Source: Puniceicoccales bacterium (GTDB lineage: Bacteria > Verrucomicrobiota > Verrucomicrobiia > Opitutales > LL51). From it: a DNA stretch of 5,854 nucleotides. This document shows, piece by piece, positions 1 to 4,951 of this stretch. Each line of letters starts with the position of its first letter. Position 1 is the first letter of the stretch. The stretch lies in the NCBI GenBank assembly GCA_031259665.1, contig JAIRLD010000020.1, positions 1 through 5,854 of the forward strand, read 5' to 3'. The notes below the pieces were generated by a model. That model was not told the DNA's origin. It worked only from the letters and a program-made list of their open reading frames with translations, and did no database searches. The translations under genes were made by a program, and so were the position numbers.

Positions 1-378
1 GAAAAGTTCGATGCCGGTTCGCACGTACATTTTCGCAAACCGGGAGGGGTGTGGAATCGATCAACAGGAACCCCGATTTTTCCTCCCGTTGTGCCATTGG
101 AAAAACACTTCTGCCTGTCTTTTTTTCGGCTTCAAAAAGTTGGAATAATCTGGCATTGCTGGAAAATATTCCCTCAAAAACTGCCCTTGGCATCCTTCAT
201 AAAACGTCTTAAAATCCTTCCCTTTCGATCTTAAAAACCAAACATAAATAGTTACCATTTCGCCGATGGACAGCCTACTTTTTTTTCCTGGTCTTCTTAA
301 TGGCACCCTCTTTTTCTCCTTGTAAAGGTCATCCCCTTCAACAGATAATCCAATCAAGCTTGGGGGAATAATTCTCAT
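1..378 (-). pseudogene. IS982-family transposase, N-terminal part, frameshifted and cut by the window edge
   Basis: This is a remnant of an IS982-family DDE transposase. The first 105 codons (378 down to 61) carry the family's N-terminal helical region, with RLSIGEMVTIYVWF followed by the FKTFYEG...YFPAMPDYSNF stretch, and end at a TGA. The reading then continues one frame over up to the window edge as GFLLIDSTPLPVCENV and RANRHRTF. This is the conserved IS982 block containing the first catalytic Asp (IDST). Joining the two frames needs a -1 shift. An A7 run (minus strand, 126-120) is the natural place for a lost base, or less likely for programmed frameshifting. The start at 378 is well supported by AGGAGG five bases upstream. 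The C-terminal half with the remaining catalytic residues lies outside the window. I could not identify the terminal inverted repeat between 379 and 443. Family assignment is from motif recognition only. Confidence 0.82.
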
Positions 379-379
379 T

Positions 380-443
380 TAATCCTCCTAAGCCCTTTTC
401 CCTTTTATTCAAGCCATTTCATTTCGCCATTCGTGTATTTTAT
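380..443. other. Short AT-rich gap between the transposase remnant and the first Myb gene
   Basis: This divergent spacer holds the ribosome binding site of the minus-strand transposase (AGGAGG at 389-384). On the plus strand it must hold whatever drives the first Myb gene, but no convincing -35/-10 pair is visible. It would also be expected to contain the end of the insertion sequence, yet no clear terminal repeat can be recognised. Confidence 0.4.
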
Positions 444-1136
444 ATGGAATTCTTAAAAAAATTCAAATTATTTTTAATAATTTCATTGAATAAACAAAAA
501 AAGCACTATAAAAGCACTATAAATAAGTTATATAAAAAAATATTATCAGTTGGTTTCGGTTGCTTTACTGCAGCCGCAAGTTATGGTGCTGCACCATATT
601 TGCCATTTGGAGCTACACTTAATGTGGGAACTCCTCTGCCACCTGCATCACAGCGAGGCCCAAAACAAAAATTCTCTCCGGCAGAAGATGAACGACTGCG
701 CGCTCTCGTGGATGAATTGGGAACAGATGATTGGAAATTAATTGCCTCTCATATGCCTGGTCGAACTGGGAGGCAATGCCGAGATCGATGGTTTAATTAT
801 TTAGCACCAAACCTAAATTTTTCGGTCTGGACTCCGGAAGAAGATGCTTTTTTGGCACAAAAAGTCGACGAGTTAAGCTGTAAATGGGATCTAATTGCAG
901 GATTGCTCCCCGGTAGATCGGGTCAGCACTGCAAAAACAGATGGCATTTATTCCAAAGGCGTGAACAGAAAAAACAACAACCGATCGCAACAGAACCACC
1001 AATTTCGTCACCACCAGCGTTGCCGCCAGCACCGCTGCTGCTACCACCACTCCATCCCGATTTTGAAGCTTTTTTCGATGCTATGTTCCATGATGCTATA
1101 TCCCACCCCACCCCCCCCTCTCTTCCATTAATCTAG
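444..1136 (+). CDS. Two-repeat Myb/SANT (R2R3-like) DNA-binding protein with export-like leader
   Basis: The core (residues about 75-171) is two Myb repeats. Aromatic anchors are F77-W97-W116 and W129-W148-W167, spaced 19-20 residues as in eukaryotic Myb. The recognition helices read GRTGRQCRDRWFNYL and GRSGQHCKNRWHLF. A short linker joins the repeats in the same register as animal c-Myb R2/R3. The N-terminus has a basic segment (NKLYKK, 27-32) and a hydrophobic stretch with C40 ending near ASYGA, which looks like an export signal. After the domain come a basic patch (QRREQKK), a proline-rich tail (ten Pro in residues 181-205) and an acidic-aromatic end. The start is uncertain. ATG 444 is the only ATG in reach but has no ribosome binding site. 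TTG 486 would give a neater signal peptide. The codon aligned with the start of the next gene's leader is ATA at 519. A role in host DNA binding is inference; a bacterial transcription factor or nucleoid role is the alternative. Confidence 0.85.
   Translation: MEFLKKFKLFLIISLNKQKKHYKSTINKLYKKILSVGFGCFTAAASYGAAPYLPFGATLNVGTPLPPASQRGPKQKFSPAEDERLRALVDELGTDDWKLIASHMPGRTGRQCRDRWFNYLAPNLNFSVWTPEEDAFLAQKVDELSCKWDLIAGLLPGRSGQHCKNRWHLFQRREQKKQQPIATEPPISSPPALPPAPLLLPPLHPDFEAFFDAMFHDAISHPTPPSLPLI
502..523 (+). repeat. 11-bp perfect tandem duplication in the 5' part of the first Myb gene
   Basis: AGCACTATAAA occurs twice in direct succession (502-512 and 513-523), just before the shared leader segment. 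Because 11 is not a multiple of three, gaining or losing a copy shifts the frame between the upstream ATG (444) and the leader. Each copy contains TATAAA, so the unit could also act as a -10-like element if translation begins downstream. Confidence 0.9.
1111..1118 (+). repeat. C8 homopolymer near the 3' end of the first Myb gene
   Basis: Eight consecutive C residues lie in the codons for the Pro-rich extreme C-terminus. A slip here would alter only the last few residues, so it may be tolerated. It could also be a site of sequencing error. Confidence 0.85.
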
Positions 1137-1158
1137 TGAGCACAATGAAGTCACATCA

Positions 1159-1182
1159 ATCGTAAAATGACGATAAGTTTTT
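1159..1182 (+). terminator. Weak stem-loop plus T-run after the first Myb gene
   Basis: ATCGT (1159-1163) and ACGAT (1170-1174) can pair around a six-base loop, followed by AAG and then T5 (1178-1182). The 5-bp AT-rich stem is weak, so this is a possible rather than a firm intrinsic terminator. It lies 22 bases after the stop codon. Confidence 0.3.
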
Positions 1183-1264
1183 GTCGCCATTTTAACTCTC
1201 CGCATAGCTCCATTCGCATCACTTTATCGGTCATATCTTTGTCTGAAAATTTTCATTTTCTTTC

Positions 1265-1293
1265 TTGACAACTACTTTAAATTTCAAGATAAC
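1265..1293 (+). promoter_or_regulatory. Sigma70-like promoter of the second Myb gene
   Basis: A consensus TTGACA (1265-1270) is followed after exactly 17 bases by GATAAC (1288-1293). The ATG of the leader frame (1304) lies 10 bases beyond the -10 box. Transcription would begin only a few bases before or at the start codon, implying a leaderless or nearly leaderless message. There is no Shine-Dalgarno sequence, which fits. Confidence 0.6.
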
Positions 1294-1303
1294 TCCTATC
1301 GTT

Positions 1304-1426
1304 ATGGATAAATTGTATAAAAAGGTATTGCCATTTGATTTTAATTGCTTTATCATAACCATAGGTTATGCTTTTGTGTCAAATTTGTCTTTGGGAATTT
1401 TATTGTGCCCCAAAAGTGGTCCCTGA
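1304..1426 (+). other. Out-of-frame leader of the second Myb gene (40-codon reading frame)
   Basis: ATG 1304 opens a 40-codon frame beginning MDKLYKKVL, with a Cys five residues after the Leu and a Tyr seven residues after that Cys. It matches the leaders of the genes on either side position by position. It ends at TGA 1424-1426. The Myb domain follows in the +1 frame. Removing one base from the CCCC-AAAA run (1408-1415) would fuse the two into a protein of about 197 residues reading CPKVVPE across the join. The neighbour downstream has PNVVPK at the equivalent place. I read this as the true N-terminus of the second Myb protein, separated by a one-base insertion. A sequencing error or a +1 frameshift site are alternatives. 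Confidence 0.7.
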
Positions 1427-1898
1427 GAAACCACAAGTTTACAGAAGACAAATATTCACTCCGGAAGAAGACGAACGACTGTGCATTCTCGTAGCTCAAT
1501 ATGAAGAAAAAGATTGGGAATTAGTTGCTTCTTACATGCCTAATCGAAACTCGCGACAATGCCGAGAGCGATGGTTTAATTATCTAGATCCAGCCCGTAG
1601 TTCTTTGCCATGGACTCCGAAAGAAGATGCTCTATTACAAGAAAAAGTCAGGGTCTTAGGCTCTAGTTGGACTCTAGTTGCAAAATTCCTTCCCGGCAGA
1701 ACGGATATGGACTGCAAAAATCGATGGCATTTACTCTACAATCGTCAAGGCTCCGGAAAACAAAGACGTTCCCCGCGAAAAAAACAATCAATGATTCAGC
1801 CGCCATCATTATTTTCAGAAAATGGTTCCAACTGGGAAACTATTGATCCTGGTTTTATTAACCTCTATAACCCCAATGATCCGTTTTGGTGGCAATAA
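1368..1898 (+). CDS. Second two-repeat Myb/SANT (R2R3-like) protein, leader frameshifted
   Basis: This is a paralogue of the upstream Myb gene. Its repeats have the same anchor spacing: F30-W50-W69 and W82-W101-W120. Recognition helices are QCRERWFNYLDP, close to the animal c-Myb R2 pattern, and GRTDMDCKNRWHLL. Directly after the domain comes a strongly basic run, KQRRSPRKKQ (131-140), which resembles a nuclear localisation signal. The C-terminus ends in an aromatic-rich segment (DPFWWQ) loosely matching the end of the upstream paralogue. ATG 1368 is the first ATG in this frame, but it has no convincing ribosome binding site and lies inside the leader of the other frame, so the natural start is probably 1304 with a one-base correction near 1408-1415. 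As written, the protein lacks the export-like leader and may be non-functional for export. DNA binding is well supported by motif; the biological target is unknown. Confidence 0.82.
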   Translation: MLLCQICLWEFYCAPKVVPEKPQVYRRQIFTPEEDERLCILVAQYEEKDWELVASYMPNRNSRQCRERWFNYLDPARSSLPWTPKEDALLQEKVRVLGSSWTLVAKFLPGRTDMDCKNRWHLLYNRQGSGKQRRSPRKKQSMIQPPSLFSENGSNWETIDPGFINLYNPNDPFWWQ

Positions 1899-1924
1899 TA
1901 TATTCCAATCACAAAATATAATAA

Positions 1925-1965
1925 AGCAATAATGAATTTTCCATTGCTGTTTCTCTATTTTTTTT
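1925..1965 (+). terminator. Possible intrinsic terminator after the second Myb gene
   Basis: AGCAAT (1925-1930) pairs with ATTGCT (1943-1948) around a 12-base loop, and a T8 run follows at 1958-1965 after nine intervening bases. The gap between stem and T-run is longer than ideal and the stem is AT-rich, so confidence is modest. Confidence 0.4.
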
Positions 1966-2042
1966 ATATGGTATTATATTTTATCTTCGAACTCAAAATA
2001 TCCCCAAAAATTCCACATTCTTATTGCATAGGTAAAAAATAT

Positions 2043-2048
2043 TATACT
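2043..2048 (+). promoter_or_regulatory. -10 box of the third leader-bearing gene
   Basis: TATACT (five of six consensus bases) ends 10 bases before ATG 2059, the same spacing as in the second Myb gene. No good -35 box is seen at 16-18 bases; TTGCAT at 2024-2029 is only 13 bases away. The short distance implies a leaderless or nearly leaderless transcript, and no Shine-Dalgarno sequence precedes the ATG. Confidence 0.45.
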
Positions 2049-2058
2049 TTAGAGCATC

Positions 2059-2832
2059 ATGGTTAGGAATATAGTTAGGAATAAGCCATATAAAAAAGTG
2101 TTGTCATTATGTTGGTGGTGTTGCATCCCTGTTTTAGCGAATTATGGTTCTATGCCGAATATTGCGCCGAATGTTGTGCCGAAAGTACTTCTAACTATAC
2201 CGACAGAAATGGCGAAATACGGAAAAGTACTCAAAATCTTCGCTAGGGACCGAGCTTGTTCAAAAGTCGTACGTCGTCTATGTGCGACAGCCGAAGTCGT
2301 TGGTGTTAAAAATGCATTCTCGCAAATCCCTGAAGAAGATGTAGATGTTCTGCGTGCTTTTTCCGATAGGATTGCCGACAATCTACATGGAAGAGATGGA
2401 TGGGCCGAAGTAATAGTGCTCCATCTATTTCAGTTCATATGTGACTTATGGATAGATGGCATCCCGCGTTTTGATGATTATCAACGGGTTGCGCAATGGG
2501 TGAAAAGAATAGGCAATCGTAAAAGGATAATTGCATGGTACTACAAAATGTTGAAAGTATTTCCGGATGATCCCGCTATTCCTTTTGAAGCTGGCATAAC
2601 TTTCATAGATCTCGGCGTGAACTTCAAACGAGTGATAGAATTTTTTTTACGTGGACGAGAAATCTGCATGCGACATTTATTTGAAATGGAACAATTTCCT
2701 ATAATTTATCAGCGAACTATTACCATTCATCAAGAACTCCTTGAAAGATACACCCAAGAATTAAAAAAAATACCGATAAATAGATCAGCCGAGTACCCCT
2801 CTCGGCACAGTGGGCAGACTGATTTAATTTAA
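2059..2832 (+). CDS. Unrecognised helical protein with the same export-like leader
   Basis: I do not recognise a family for this 257-residue protein. Residues 8-31 repeat the leader of the two Myb genes: NK-x-YKKVLS, then five residues to a Cys (C21, part of a Cys/Trp-rich WWCC stretch), a hydrophobic run, and an ANYGS end that could be a signal peptidase site. The start at ATG 2059 is preceded by a -10 box rather than a ribosome binding site. A near-perfect 12-bp repeat at 2062-2083 encodes VRNI-VRNK. The body (about 50-240) is predicted by eye to be mostly helical. Residues 155-200, around AWYYKMLKVFPDDPAIPFEA, resemble a single TPR-like helix pair, but this is weak. The last 15 residues are encoded over a stem-loop and look unlike the rest. 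It has no Myb repeat. Position and leader suggest it travels with the Myb proteins as another exported protein; its function is unknown. Confidence 0.75.
   Translation: MVRNIVRNKPYKKVLSLCWWCCIPVLANYGSMPNIAPNVVPKVLLTIPTEMAKYGKVLKIFARDRACSKVVRRLCATAEVVGVKNAFSQIPEEDVDVLRAFSDRIADNLHGRDGWAEVIVLHLFQFICDLWIDGIPRFDDYQRVAQWVKRIGNRKRIIAWYYKMLKVFPDDPAIPFEAGITFIDLGVNFKRVIEFFLRGREICMRHLFEMEQFPIIYQRTITIHQELLERYTQELKKIPINRSAEYPSRHSGQTDLI
2062..2083 (+). repeat. 12-bp-spaced direct repeat at the 5' end of the third gene
   Basis: GTTAGGAATA occurs at 2062-2071 and again at 2074-2083. The two copies encode VRNI and VRNK directly after the start Met. The 12-base period keeps the frame, so the event lengthened the basic part of the leader by four residues. 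Confidence 0.85.
2784..2823 (+). other. Nested inverted repeat over the 3' end of the third gene
   Basis: GCCGAG (2788-2793) pairs with CTCGGC (2801-2806) around a seven-base loop. CAGT and ACTG (2807-2820) form a smaller second stem. The pair is loosely enclosed by ATCAG (2784-2788) and CTGAT (2819-2823), the first sharing one base with the main stem. It is GC-rich compared with its surroundings and lies in the last 15 codons and into the stop region. It could end transcription before pgk, be part of a dispersed repeat, or be chance. There is no clean T-run after it, only an AT-rich, T-rich stretch. Confidence 0.4.
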
Positions 2833-2850
2833 AATCTTTTCTTTTCTATC

Positions 2851-2878
2851 TTGAAAATTACAAATATTCAAATAGCAT
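2851..2878 (+). promoter_or_regulatory. Candidate promoter of pgk
   Basis: TTGAAA (2851-2856) and TAGCAT (2873-2878) are separated by 16 bases. The GTG start of pgk follows six bases after the -10 box, so a transcript from here would begin at or very near the start codon. There is no Shine-Dalgarno sequence before the GTG. Confidence 0.35.
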
Positions 2879-2884
2879 TTTTTC

Positions 2885-4075
2885 GTGAGAACCGTTAGAG
2901 ATGTTAATTTATCAAGTAAACGCGTATTTATGCGCGTCGATTTCAATGTCCCTCTCGATGAACATGGCCAAGTCTCCGATGCTACACGGATTACTGCCGC
3001 CCTACCCACGATTAATTACCTCATTGAGCAGAAAGCAAAAATCGTCTTAGCTTCTCACCTCGGTCGTCCCGAAGGTGAGAAAAATAAAAAATATTCGCTA
3101 GAACCGATCGCAAAAGTACTCTCGGATATGCTTAAACAACCTGTGTTATTTTTATCCGATTGCATTGGCGAAGAAGTTGTCAACGCAGTCCATCAATTGG
3201 ATGGTGGAATGGTTGCGCTCCTCGAGAATGTTCGTTTCTACGGGGAAGAAACCGACAACGACGAAAATTTTTCCAAAGAACTTGCCAAACTTGCTGACGC
3301 CTATGTCAATGATGCCTTTGGAACTGCCCATCGCGCCCATGCTTCCACAGCAGGGATTGCAAAATTTCTTTCGCCACGTGTCGCAGGTTTCTTAGTTGAA
3401 CGGGAATTAGAATTCTTAGGCGAAAAAACTACCCATCCCAAACGTCCTTTTACCGTTATTCTCGGCGGTGCTAAGGTAAGCGATAAAATTTCCGTAATCG
3501 ATGCTCTACTCGATAAAGCCGACCACATGATCATCGGTGGCGCCATGGCCTACACATTTTTACTCGCCCAGGGACACAAAATTGGCAATAGTCTAGTCGA
3601 ACCGGATAAAATCAATACGGCGCTCACCGCTATTCAAAAGGCGAAAGAAAAAAATGTTCAACTTGTTTTACCTGTCGATTCCGTTGTGGCCGATCATATT
3701 GATTTCGGTAGCAGGACGGTGGGAGCAATACAAATTGCTGGCCTCGATATCCCGGATAATATGAGTGGCATCGATATTGGTCCGAAAAGTGTCGAATTAT
3801 TTTCTGAAATCATTCAAAATTCCAAAACCATTTTGCTAAATGGTCCCATGGGCATCTTTGAAATTAAAGAATCCGCTAAAGGTACTTTTGCTATTGCAGA
3901 AGCGATCGCTCAAAATCGAGAAGCTATTTCTATCATTGGCGGTGGCGATTCAGTCAAAGCGATTAATAAGAGTGGCCACGGAAAAGACGTCACTTTCATC
4001 AGTACAGGCGGCGGAGCTAGTTTAGAATTTCTCGAAGGAAAAATTCTTCCCGGAATTGCCGTCCTCGATCGATAA
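2885..4075 (+). CDS. pgk: Phosphoglycerate kinase
   Basis: This is the cytoplasmic glycolytic enzyme that transfers the acyl phosphate of 1,3-bisphosphoglycerate to ADP, giving 3-phosphoglycerate and ATP. At 396 residues it is full length for bacteria. Seen in the sequence are the RVDFNVP signature (17-23, with D19 and N21), R35 in the DATRI motif, SHLGRP (57-62) for substrate binding, GGAKVSDK (194-201) of the nucleotide domain, the GGGDS loop (352-356) and STGGGAS (373-379) near the C-terminus. The start is GTG 2885, which gives the usual N-terminus (RTVRDVNLSSKRVF) immediately before the first signature; no ATG lies closer in frame except M16, which would cut into the fold. No ribosome binding site is visible. 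The gene stands alone, 52 bases after the accessory block, and faces the rpmJ-rpmE operon tail to tail. It looks intact. Confidence 0.98.
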   Translation: MRTVRDVNLSSKRVFMRVDFNVPLDEHGQVSDATRITAALPTINYLIEQKAKIVLASHLGRPEGEKNKKYSLEPIAKVLSDMLKQPVLFLSDCIGEEVVNAVHQLDGGMVALLENVRFYGEETDNDENFSKELAKLADAYVNDAFGTAHRAHASTAGIAKFLSPRVAGFLVERELEFLGEKTTHPKRPFTVILGGAKVSDKISVIDALLDKADHMIIGGAMAYTFLLAQGHKIGNSLVEPDKINTALTAIQKAKEKNVQLVLPVDSVVADHIDFGSRTVGAIQIAGLDIPDNMSGIDIGPKSVELFSEIIQNSKTILLNGPMGIFEIKESAKGTFAIAEAIAQNREAISIIGGGDSVKAINKSGHGKDVTFISTGGGASLEFLEGKILPGIAVLDR

Positions 4076-4354
4076 ATCTTTAAAATTGAAAAAAATTTTT
4101 TCTGAAATCTCCTCCGAACCGATATCCTCGACCGACGACTCTCTGGAATGAAAAATTACCAGGGATGCAAACGCGACACTCGCCCCACCCCTATACACCT
4201 AGTCTCTCTTTACTTTTCACTTCTGTCAAGCAGACTTTAACAAACATTAACTTGAAACTTCAACCACACTGCTTACCTCTAAGTCCTTCCAATAACCAAT
4301 AAAAACAATCCCTCTCCCGATCTCGGGATACAATCATAATATATGGAAAAGAAT
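4076..4354. other. Non-coding convergent spacer between pgk and rpmE
   Basis: No supportable gene lies in these 279 bases. Immediately after pgk is an A7T6 palindromic tract (GAAAAAAATTTTTTC, 4088-4102), which may be a bent or weakly terminating element but lacks a loop and GC stem. The central part is pyrimidine-rich on the plus strand and contains only tiny reading frames without ribosome binding sites. The right end contains the likely terminator of rpmE on the minus strand. Confidence 0.5.
4301..4329 (-). terminator. Probable intrinsic terminator of the rpmJ-rpmE operon
   Basis: Read on the minus strand, ATCCC (4329-4325) can pair with GGGAT (4312-4308), followed almost at once by a T-rich run (TTTTT at 4305-4301). 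A competing stem, TCCCGA/TCGGGA (4328-4323 with 4320-4315), lies inside it. Either gives a GC-containing hairpin 25-50 bases after the rpmE stop, in the right place for a terminator. Confidence 0.5.
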
Positions 4355-4603
4355 TTATTTACGTATGCGCTTGAATTTGGTTTGAAATTTCTCAACACGC
4401 CCCGCCGTATCGACAAAACGTTTCTCACCAGTATACGCCGGATGAGAATCTGACGTAATATCACGAAAAATCACATCATATTCTACCCCATCGATGATCT
4501 CCTTCTGCCTCGAGTGTAACGTCGAAGTCGTCAAAAATTTCTTCTTCGTCGAAACATCAACAAAACATACCGGATGAAAATCAGGATGTATATCCTTTTT
4601 CAT
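4355..4603 (-). CDS. rpmE: 50S ribosomal protein L31, type B
   Basis: L31 sits at the central protuberance of the 50S subunit and bridges to the 30S subunit. The protein has 82 residues, the longer type B form. It begins MKKDIHPDFHPVCFVD and carries SDSHPAYTG (51-59) and the VDTAGRVEKF segment (64-73) typical of this type. It has a single cysteine (C13) and lacks the CxxC zinc pair of type A L31, so it should not need zinc. A strong ribosome binding site (GGGAGGT) lies seven bases before the ATG, entirely within the 17-base gap after rpmJ, so the two genes are almost certainly cotranscribed. In some bacteria this type replaces the zinc form under zinc starvation; here it may simply be the only copy, which the window cannot show. 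The symbol could also be given as rpmE2. Confidence 0.95.
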   Translation of the reverse strand: MKKDIHPDFHPVCFVDVSTKKKFLTTSTLHSRQKEIIDGVEYDVIFRDITSDSHPAYTGEKRFVDTAGRVEKFQTKFKRIRK

Positions 4604-4620
4604 AATCTAAACCTCCCTTA

Positions 4621-4746
4621 TTAACCTTGACGCGCTTTAAACCGCGGATTGCTCTTACAAATGACGTAAACACGCCCCTTCCTCCGTACAACTCTACAGT
4701 CTGGATGACGGTTTTTTAACGATTTAAGTGACGATACAACTTTCAT
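4621..4746 (-). CDS. rpmJ: 50S ribosomal protein L36, type B (YkgO-like)
   Basis: This 41-codon gene encodes a complete small ribosomal protein of the 50S subunit: it starts MKVVSSLKSLKNRHPDC and ends CKSNPRFKARQG. The central VVRRKGRVYVIC core is diagnostic of L36. Type A L36 binds zinc through three Cys and one His. Here only C17 and C30 are kept; the first Cys position aligns with H14 and the C-terminal His with F36, as in E. coli YkgO (RpmJ2), so zinc binding is probably weak or absent. GGGGTGAG four to eleven bases before the ATG is a purine-rich but not ideal ribosome binding site. It is the first gene of a two-gene unit with rpmE, 17 bases downstream. The pairing of two zinc-poor forms in one operon also occurs in E. 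coli, in the opposite order. Confidence 0.96.
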   Translation of the reverse strand: MKVVSSLKSLKNRHPDCRVVRRKGRVYVICKSNPRFKARQG

Positions 4747-4756
4747 AACTCACCCC

Positions 4757-4784
4757 AATAAAGGTATCCCAATGGCACTGTCAA
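4757..4784 (-). promoter_or_regulatory. Candidate promoter of the rpmJ-rpmE operon
   Basis: On the minus strand, a consensus TTGACA (4784-4779) is followed after 16 bases by TTTATT (4762-4757, four of six). The rpmJ ATG starts 10 bases later, so most of the 5' leader would be absent. The -35 is strong, the -10 weak. Confidence 0.4.
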
Positions 4785-4899
4785 TAAAAATCTTTCCAAT
4801 CTTTCCACCCATTTACAAAAAAAATAAGATGGAAATTAAACAACACGTTCAAAACTAAAATGCCTATTCCTTGAAGATCTTTAGAGTTTTGTCAGTATC

Positions 4900-4918
4900 T
4901 TATTAAATCCTTTAATAA
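4900..4918. other. Perfect AT-rich inverted repeat between kdsA and rpmJ
   Basis: TTATTAAA and TTTAATAA form perfect 8-base arms around TCC. It lies 33 bases after the kdsA stop and about 115 bases before the rpmJ -35 box. No T-run follows on the minus strand, so it is a poor terminator for kdsA. A protein-binding operator or chance in AT-rich DNA are both possible. Confidence 0.4.
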
Positions 4919-4951
4919 CCTCCCAATTCAATATGGTGTTAAATAAAGTTT

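Noticed and set aside
31..46. GC-rich patch near the left end as a tRNA or hairpin repeat
   Set aside because: It is explained by the conserved transposase codons (STPLPVCENV) on the minus strand, and no cloverleaf can be drawn.
581..596. Lipoprotein signal (lipobox) at C40 of the first Myb protein
   Set aside because: The residues before the Cys (GFG) do not fit the usual L-[AS]-[GA]-C pattern and the equivalent residues in the other two leaders do not either; a plain signal peptide or other targeting signal fits better.
793..1131. Other-frame open frames over the first Myb gene
   Set aside because: They overlap conserved Myb codons and their translations are low-complexity products of the Pro-rich region.
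3152..3546. Minus-strand open frames inside pgk
   Set aside because: They are shadows of a strongly supported pgk gene and show no family motifs.
4088..4102. A7T6 palindrome after pgk as an intrinsic terminator
   Set aside because: It has no loop and no GC pairs, so the RNA hairpin would be unstable. It is mentioned only as a feature of the spacer.
4061..4140. TCCTCGAYCGA repeated at the end of pgk and about 60 bases later, suggesting a partial duplication of the pgk 3' end
   Set aside because: The similarity covers only about 11 bases and the flanks do not match, so chance is enough to explain it.
4148..4240. A 30-codon plus-strand reading frame in the pgk-rpmE spacer
   Set aside because: It has no ribosome binding site, no recognisable motif and a length expected by chance.
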